From Erpobdella octoculata (Eukaryota; Annelida; Clitellata; Hirudinida; Erpobdellidae): 64,000 bases of DNA. The stretch is taken from contig OZ022246.1 of assembly GCA_963978895.1 (NCBI GenBank), positions 24,274,526 to 24,338,525 of the forward strand, in the 5' to 3' direction. This document shows, one piece after another, positions 57,462-64,000 of the stretch. The number at the start of each line of letters is the position of its first letter. Position 1 is the first letter of the stretch. Under the pieces are notes generated by a model. The model was not told the origin of the DNA. It worked only from the letters and a program-made list of their open reading frames with translations, and made no database searches. The position numbers and the translations under genes are program-made.

Positions 57462-58991
57462 ACTTTATTAATAAACAAATTGTAAACCAGGAGCTACAAC
57501 ATAAATGTTGTTAATTCAGTATTTATTTAGTTATTTTTAACAATTGTGACGTTTTGTTTTTTCTAGCAATCGTTGAACAATTATTAAAAACAAGTCACAT
57601 CCTGGTTATTTTGCTAAAGTTATTTCTGCTTATAAGCTTGTTTTTAAGTTGGCACCTATCAAGTTCACCTTAGTTTGCAGCGTTATATGTTTTGTTTAGT
57701 GGTAATTTATTATATGATAACATTATTATTAGTTTTCAGTTAACAAATTTCAATAAATGTTGTCTTTGTATTTAAATAAACTCGTTGTTTCTTTGGTTCT
57801 TTATTAATGCTGCAGTGTTGAGAGATCTCTTGTTTAACAAAGCAAATCAACAACAAAAAATAATAAATAAATGCTCAATGATTAAGTTGGTGTATATTTA
57901 TATAACTGTCAAATTTAACACCTTCACTGATTTGATAGTTTGACAGGCCGGATGAACAAGATATAACAATGTAACAATATTACTCATAACTCAAATGTTA
58001 CAAAAATTCCCTCAAAAGATTTCTCTACAAAAATTCAAGTAGGTATTCCTTTTCAACAGATAAGTAAAATACGTGGCTCAAATCAAATTTTACGTTATTT
58101 GCTCAGAGTTATCATTGATGAATAAGTCATGTCTAGGCACGGATTAAGATCATAAGAATGTAATCAACCATTACGTAGGTTTGAAATTTAAACTCAGAGA
58201 AGACAGACATGAGCACGTTTTATCACTTTCAACATTGATTTTTTCTAAAGCTCATAACTGAGATTAGACAGACCATTGGACAAACAACTCAAACAACTGG
58301 ATTTAAATAAAAAAGCAATTCTTTTTCAATCAATTTGGACTTGGACACAAACAAATTATTACTAGTTTGTATCAAATCACAAAAAACTGTTCTAATTATT
58401 TTGTGTTGTATTTATTTTTTTTTATAAATTAATAAAAAAAAAGTCAATTAGGGCAAAACTTCACTGAATTTTTTATTTAACCCACACACAAACTTGAAAA
58501 AAAACTTTAATTCAGCTCAATCTATATTACAAGCAAATCAATGTATAAGATATTTCAAAGCTGTACCTTCTATTAAATAACGTATAGAAGTGTTTTGTGT
58601 TATGGCTGGTTACAAATCCTATAAAAAAAATAAAAATACAAAATAATTTGTGCTTGGAGTGACATCTTTTGAATGCTTTTTAATTAAAACAATAAATAAA
58701 TTTGATATATTGCGATTACTCAATAAATTCAAAATAATTCAATTATTTTTTTGTCATAAGCATATTATTATACTTAAACGTCAAAGGTAAACATTTTCAC
58801 TTTCTGTTTCAATATCAAACTATTTTCAAATGAAAACATTTAACAACAACAAACGCTGATTTAGGTTTGTGACAAATTACGATCAATCATGACATATTTG
58901 ATACGACATGACATGACCATTTTAACATTTATAAATTTCCCAATAAATATTAAAAAAGTAGTTTTGTACTACAGTAAGTCAAGACTAATAA

Positions 58992-59040
<49 letters not shown>

Positions 59041-59285
59041 CTACATATAAAAAAATAAACTAATTTTAGTTAATTAATTTATAAATATAAATTATTATCA
59101 AGAAATTATAGACTTGGTGTTTTAGCTAGCGGTAAGCTCCCAATAGACATGGGAAAACGTCTAAGGTATTCAATAGAAGGCAAGTATTATTAGGAGTATG
59201 GGAGAGAAATAAATATACATATTATGCGATCATGTAAATTATAAACAAACTTATTCTCTCATTTGTTAAGAAGAAATTTATTAAA
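57462..59285. other. Intergenic between Rec12 and Rec13
   Basis: AT-rich; includes (TA)n at 58993-59038. No exon, RNA gene or transposon was recognised. Confidence 0.5.
58993..59038. repeat. (TA)n microsatellite
   Basis: Pure dinucleotide run of about 46 bp. Confidence 0.9.
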
Positions 59286-60736
59286 ATGATTTCGAAATTT
59301 TTCGGATTTGTATTTGTTAGTATTTTACAAACGTCGCTGGCACTTCAAGAGGATTGTTTTGCCATCGACAAAAAATATTATTGCTCTGAAAAGACAAATA
59401 CAATTCAAATTACAAACTGCCCGTCGAATACTTTAACCCAAGGTGAACTTTTAATTTGAATAATTATTTTCACTAAAAAATAAAACATTTTTTAAATTTA
59501 ATATTACAGGTTGCTCTACCATTTGGGAAGTTTTATCGGGTTTCACAATATCAAACGGATTTAACACCGATCAAGCTACCACCAGCACCCCAGCGACTTG
59601 CGTAGCTTTCTGTTCAAAAGATGCTACATGTTTTGCTGTTGATTTCAACCAAAAAGCTCAATGCTGGGCTTTTTTCAAAAGCACTCATAATATAAACAAC
59701 ATGATCAAAAACGATATTTCAACTTTGTACGTAAAAGGAAACTTAACCAGCAATTCATCGTTCTGTGATAATTATTGTCCTTCAACAATCAGTGAGTTGA
59801 TGTTGGAAATTATGAAATAAAGAAAAATAATAATATCAAAGAAATAAACAACATTTTAATGAAAATTTTCATGATAAGCTCATTTATTGTTAAAATAAAT
59901 TCAGTTTGATAACATCTCAATATTTTATGCAGCTTCACTGAAAACCAGCACTTCTCTTTCAAGTACGATGCAATCTGCTGTTTCACAACTATCCTCGTCA
60001 CTCCCACCATCATTATCGTCATCATCACCATTGACACAATCACCAACATCACCATCATCATCATCGCCACCATCAGCAGAAGGTGTTTCTTCGGCGGTTG
60101 GTTATATCGTAGGAGGAATTATCGGTGTGGTTCTCGTCTTTGTTGCAATCGGAGTTGTCGTTGCCTATGTCATTCCAGCTATAAAAAAGTAAAACAAATT
60201 GTATTTTTTATTTTAAATTTGGGGTTTTCCGAAATCGTTTTCCAATTGCTCTATACATGGCGGGCGGAAATGCAGGTTTAATATTTTTGACAAATTTGCG
60301 TATTAGTATTATAAATACGTTCGCAAGAGTTCACTTATGTAGAAAATTGTGAACCAAAAAAAAATAAAGCTATTTCTTCAAAATATTCTATACATATATT
60401 TATTATTAGGAAAAATATAAATAAATTAATTGATGATTTATTTTTATATTAACCAATATATCTAATTTTTCTATTCATAAATTTATTCGATAAAAACTAT
60501 GATAACACTTGAAACTAATTCATTTGTTAAAAATTTTCTAACTTTTTTGAAACAGGAAACTAGAAGTCAAAGCGGACGTCGAATCGTTCAACACTTTCAA
60601 ATACGAACAGGCCTTTCCAGTGCGCAACAATGCTCAACTCGGTCCAATCATTTACGCCAATTTAGGCTACAAATTTGGAACGACACCACCATTTCCTCGT
60701 TCCGCCATTTACTGTTTGGGTCAACAAAAATATTAA
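59286..60736 (+). CDS. Rec13, PAN receptor with Ser/Pro-rich stalk and ITIM
   Basis: Exons 59286-59442, 59510-59791, 59933-60188, 60556-60736 give 291 aa. The signal peptide starts MISKFFGFVFVSILQTSLA. An N-terminal Cys module (DCFAIDKKYYC) and a PAN-like domain follow (CSTIWEV, CVAFCSKDATCFAVDF, QCWAFFKS, closing CDNYC). The stalk is a Ser/Pro/Thr-rich run encoded by TCA-type triplets. The TM helix has a glycine zipper (YIVGGIIGVVL). The tail has GPIIYANLGY, a canonical ITIM with Ile at -2, aligned with LLVYADLG of Rec12, plus YEQA and IYCL. Exon 2 is similar to Rec14. The four-exon layout is shared with Rec12. Confidence 0.83.
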
Positions 60737-61751
60737 TTTAAATTTTACAGATAAATATTTAAACGGGTAATTGTGCTTTGTGCTTTAATAGACTATTTAA
60801 TTCAATTTTCAACTTGTTTATTGTTATGGTACTCGTTTTCAAGTAAAAATTATCACATGAAATAAATAACTTAAAACGTTTCTCCTTTCTAACACAAAAT
60901 TAAAATAATGTTAGATAACTTTATTTTGAAATACTATTTCAAACAAATTTTGTGACACTACGAAAGACTTCAACAATAACAATCAAGCGCCGTATTACAA
61001 AAATAGGATCGTAATGTTCTTGTAATATCTTTGAAAGCTCTTGTGGTCCACTCTCTCACGCCGAAACATGAAAATTCGTGTTTTAATATTCATTCATTGT
61101 ACCAAGAGTACTTTTTCAAAGGTTTGCCCGATAATTCTTATGTACTGCATAAAAAAATAATAATCGGCAATGAAAATAAGATTATTTCAATTTTGTTTTT
61201 ATTTTGAAAAGTTATCAGTCTTTTTTTTCAATCACCCTAGCAGAAGGCCGAGTTGTAGATCATGTTTACAAATAAGTTGTTGCGAAGATTTTAAAAAGCA
61301 GGAAGGCACTGCAACCTAACCTGAGGGCGTGGTTTTAAAGTGGATTTTAACCAAAAAAAAGGCCGCAATCTGTGGAAAAAGAAATAAAATTAGTTTATTA
61401 GATGTAAAAATCAAGCTGCAAGTTTTAAATAAACCGGGCAGAGATACGTATAGTTACTTTTGCATGATACGCTTCTGCCTACTACACTTACTTTATTCGC
61501 CACTCTGTGATTTGATTAATTGCGCTATTATAAAAGTTTAAATTAGATTATTTAAGTTTGCAATATAATCAGGTTAAAATCTAAATATGCAAATTATTAT
61601 ATCACTCTAAACATTATAAACTACAATGATTGTTGTATTACTTATAAACAAATAATAATTATCAGATATATAAAAAAATGTTGTACAACCTAAAAACCTT
61701 TTTTACACCTCACGAGGAAGTCAGGGAGTGCACTGTTAGTTTTTTTAAATA
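60737..61751. other. Intergenic, no gene seen
   Basis: AT-rich sequence downstream of Rec13. Short frames are not supported by homology or splice signals. Confidence 0.5.
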
Positions 61752-62127
61752 ATGATGACTTTCAAAAGTAAAATTATTCTATTGTTAGTTAGCATTTTGA
61801 AAATCAGATTGTTCAAGCGCGTGGAGTTTTAGTGCCAACATTTTAATCGAACACGGTATATTGGCCTTTCAAAGCCAAACTCATGATTTATCATCATGTT
61901 TGAAGTTTTGTGAAAATGATGCAAACTGCATTGCTGTTGATTTTGATAGAAGATCATTATGTTGGATTTTTTACAATAGGATTGTTGAAAAGGAAATAGG
62001 ACTACAAATAGTACGGAAACAAATACAAACCATAAACAATTTCTTTATTTTTTTTAATTTAAAATTATTACGTTATTGCCAAAAGATCAATGTGCCCCAG
62101 AGATCAAAAAGCCCCCATCTCCCCTAA
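61752..62127 (+). pseudogene. Orphan PAN exon (receptor relic)
   Basis: After an AG at 61806-61807 the frame reads CSSAWSF, CLKFCENDANCIAVDF, LCWIF, a good PAN-like core like Rec12 and Rec13. It then runs out into low-complexity sequence and a stop at 62125-62127. An ATG at 61752 with a hydrophobic run lies just upstream in another phase, and no N-terminal Cys module, stalk or TM exon follows. Probably a decayed class C gene; a short secreted product cannot be excluded. Confidence 0.55.
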
Positions 62128-63006
62128 TATATACATTACTTTCGCCGTCTTTATCATTTATTTGTTGTAATTAACTAATAAAACTAACAACAATAATGTT
62201 GGGTGAATTAAAAATAATTACTATTAATTATTATTGTATATTATACAGAAGAAGATTTGTTTGTTTGTTTGTATTCAGTTTCACTTCTTAATTTGCTTGG
62301 TTTTTTATATAACGATTAAAAATGTATTGTTTTTACAATTGGTGTTACAATCAATCTGTGAATCACTTCACTGGGGATATACAATATTTTTTGTGGGAAC
62401 GTAACGTAGCAATTCAATAACGTCTATTCTTTTTGAGACCATCGAATTACTAACATATCATGTCGTGTTCTGAAAATAAGAATAAGAAACGGTTGAAAAT
62501 TTCAAAGATATTATAGTCTATTTTGAAAAGGAGTGTAGAAGATTAAGTCATTAAGCTTTTCTAATTTTGTTAAATAAAAAACATTAAGAAAGACTAATGA
62601 AGTGACAAACCACCGTTCATTTTTTCTTTTCTTTCATTGTATCGTCGATTTATAAAATGTTTCTGAAGAATCGTAGATTTTACCATCTAGTACTTATTTT
62701 AATGTTCATAATAGTAATGAAAACAATTTCATATTAATTTTTAGACGGCTAGATTTATTTTAAGATTCTTATCAAGGATACGTGATATTTATAATTATGA
62801 AGCTCATGTATAAGAAATAAACATCAAAAGGCTTGTGAGAACCTTTAGCTGCAATAAATAAAAAGAACAGAATAAAAGCAGGCAGCTATGCTAGATTTGT
62901 CGTTATTATCATTCCGGATATAAATATTTAAAAATTACAAAAAGAATATCTGATTTTTAATAAAAATTATAAATAATAAAAATATTTGTTTTGTTTTAAT
63001 GTTATT
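62128..63006. other. Intergenic upstream of Rec14
   Basis: AT-rich, no exon or element recognised. Confidence 0.5.
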
Positions 63007-63504
63007 ATGATTGTTGTTATTGTATTATTTTGTTGTCTTTCAAGTTTGTTGGCGCTTCAAGATAACTGTTTTGCTCTCAACAGAACATATTATTGCGTTG
63101 AGAAAACAAATCAATTTCAGTTTCAATTCACTAACTGCTCGTCTAACACTTCAGTCAAAGGTTTTAAGACTATTTTTTATTTATCAATTTTAAATTATTT
63201 TTATTGATTATAAATTTAACAGACTGTTCAAACGTTTGGGAAGTTTATCCGGGTTTCTCTCTAAACATGGGCATTCTTGCTAAACAAGATATCATCTACA
63301 GCTTTTCTACATGTCTAGATTTTTGCATAGAAAATGTTTCTTGTTGTGCTTTTGATTATAACAAATTTTCCCAATGCTGGACTTTTTTCAAAAGTTTTCA
63401 TAATGTAAACAGCATGACTCCACGAAATTTCTCAACTTTGTACGTGAAAGGAAATGTTATCAGCAATTCGCCGTTCTGTGATAATTATTGTCCTTCAACG
63501 ACCA
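63007..63504 (+). CDS. Rec14, class C PAN receptor, 5' part
   Basis: Exons 63007-63160 and 63223-63504; further exons are not found before the window ends. The ATG at 63007 opens a signal peptide (MIVVIVLFCCLSSLLA). It is followed by the N-terminal Cys module (NCFALNRTYYC) and a PAN-like domain (CSNVWEV, CLDFCIENVSCCAFDY, QCWTFFKS, closing CDNYC). The exon ends A|GTGAGT in the same phase as Rec13, so a stalk/TM exon is expected downstream. Closest relative here is Rec13. Confidence 0.75.
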
Positions 63505-63744
63505 GTGAGTTGATTTATATATTTTTGTTGGAATGAAAAATATTTCAACTCTATGGAAGCCCATTAATTTTTTTGACAACAACAAAGTGCATTTTTATTT
63601 AAAATGAAAAAGATTGCAAAGCTACTTTTAAAATTGATCCATAGTTCATTAAGTAAAAAGTGTTCAATGGAACAAATAATTAAAAAAAGTAGCTTTCTGT
63701 TGTCAGAGGGGTTATTGAACACACTTAAATGAAACCAACTAAAA

Positions 63745-63920
63745 TAATATGAGTTCTAGCAACTCCGCCTTGCATTTGCAAACCAGTCCCAAGCCTGGAG
63801 AAAGGAGGAGGGAAAAGTTAAAAGGATCAAATTATGATCCACGACTGGAAGTACTTAGGTGCTTCTGACAGCCGTTTCAGTCTTAAAACACTTGGTGTAA
63901 AGGACTATAAACTATTATAT
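63745..63920. repeat. Interspersed repeat, second copy
   Basis: Related to 25775-25930 through AAAAGGATCAAATTATGATCC and the downstream ACTATAAAC. Lies in the expected intron 2 of Rec14. Confidence 0.4.
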
Positions 63921-64000
63921 AAAAAAAAATATAAAAAAAATATGAGTTCTAGCACAAGTGTTTTACATTAATCAAATAAAATAATGTTTTTAATTCATTT

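Overview
The window is AT-rich nuclear DNA from an invertebrate animal. Genes are split by short GT-AG introns, there are several families of transposable element, and there are very long tetra- and trinucleotide microsatellites. I cannot place the phylum from sequence alone; compact introns and short intergenic gaps would fit a tunicate or a cnidarian. No rRNA, CRISPR or free-standing tRNA gene was seen.

The main content is a tandem plus-strand array of single-pass membrane receptor genes, labelled here Rec1 to Rec14 as local names only. I built exon models by eye; each complete model closes in frame with consistent splice phases. Three architectures occur. (A) Signal peptide, degenerate C-type-lectin-like domain (CTLD) on two exons, PAN/apple-like Cys-rich domain on one exon, optional stalk, transmembrane (TM) helix, cytoplasmic tail: Rec1 (3' end only), Rec2, Rec3, Rec4, Rec8, Rec9, Rec10, Rec11. 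(B) Signal peptide, two CTLDs, TM helix, short tail: Rec5, Rec6, Rec7. (C) Signal peptide, PAN-like domain, Ser/Thr-rich stalk, TM helix, tail: Rec12, Rec13, Rec14 (truncated by the window edge).

The tails are the most telling part. Rec4 carries two canonical ITIM-like motifs (SIYFDI, LNYIQL), and Rec12 (LVYADL) and Rec13 (IIYANL) one each. Rec2 has nearly the same ectodomain as Rec4 but an unrelated TM/tail with two YxxL motifs. Rec1 and Rec3 carry other YxxL/V motifs. Rec5 to Rec7 have short basic tails without tyrosine motifs. This is the layout of a paired activating/inhibitory receptor complex and makes the cluster a candidate immune or self-recognition locus; that function is inference.

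Layout: 1-13000 is a ~7.6 kb tandem duplication (Rec1+Rec2, Rec3+Rec4). 13607-20370 on the minus strand is a complete 15-exon long-chain acyl-CoA synthetase of the ACSL3/4 type with repeat-filled introns. 22331-26201 is Rec5. 27800-44140 is a second duplication series of [two-CTLD gene + CTLD/PAN gene]: Rec6 + relic, Rec7 + Rec8, relic + Rec9. 44700-49560 is a transposon-rich block with a SINE, a young internally deleted LTR retrotransposon and a 5'-truncated LINE. 50187-54409 holds Rec10 and Rec11, and 56137-64000 holds Rec12, Rec13, an orphan PAN exon and the start of Rec14. Relic exons, intronic recombination breakpoints, local near-identity patches and minisatellites show a rapidly turning-over family.
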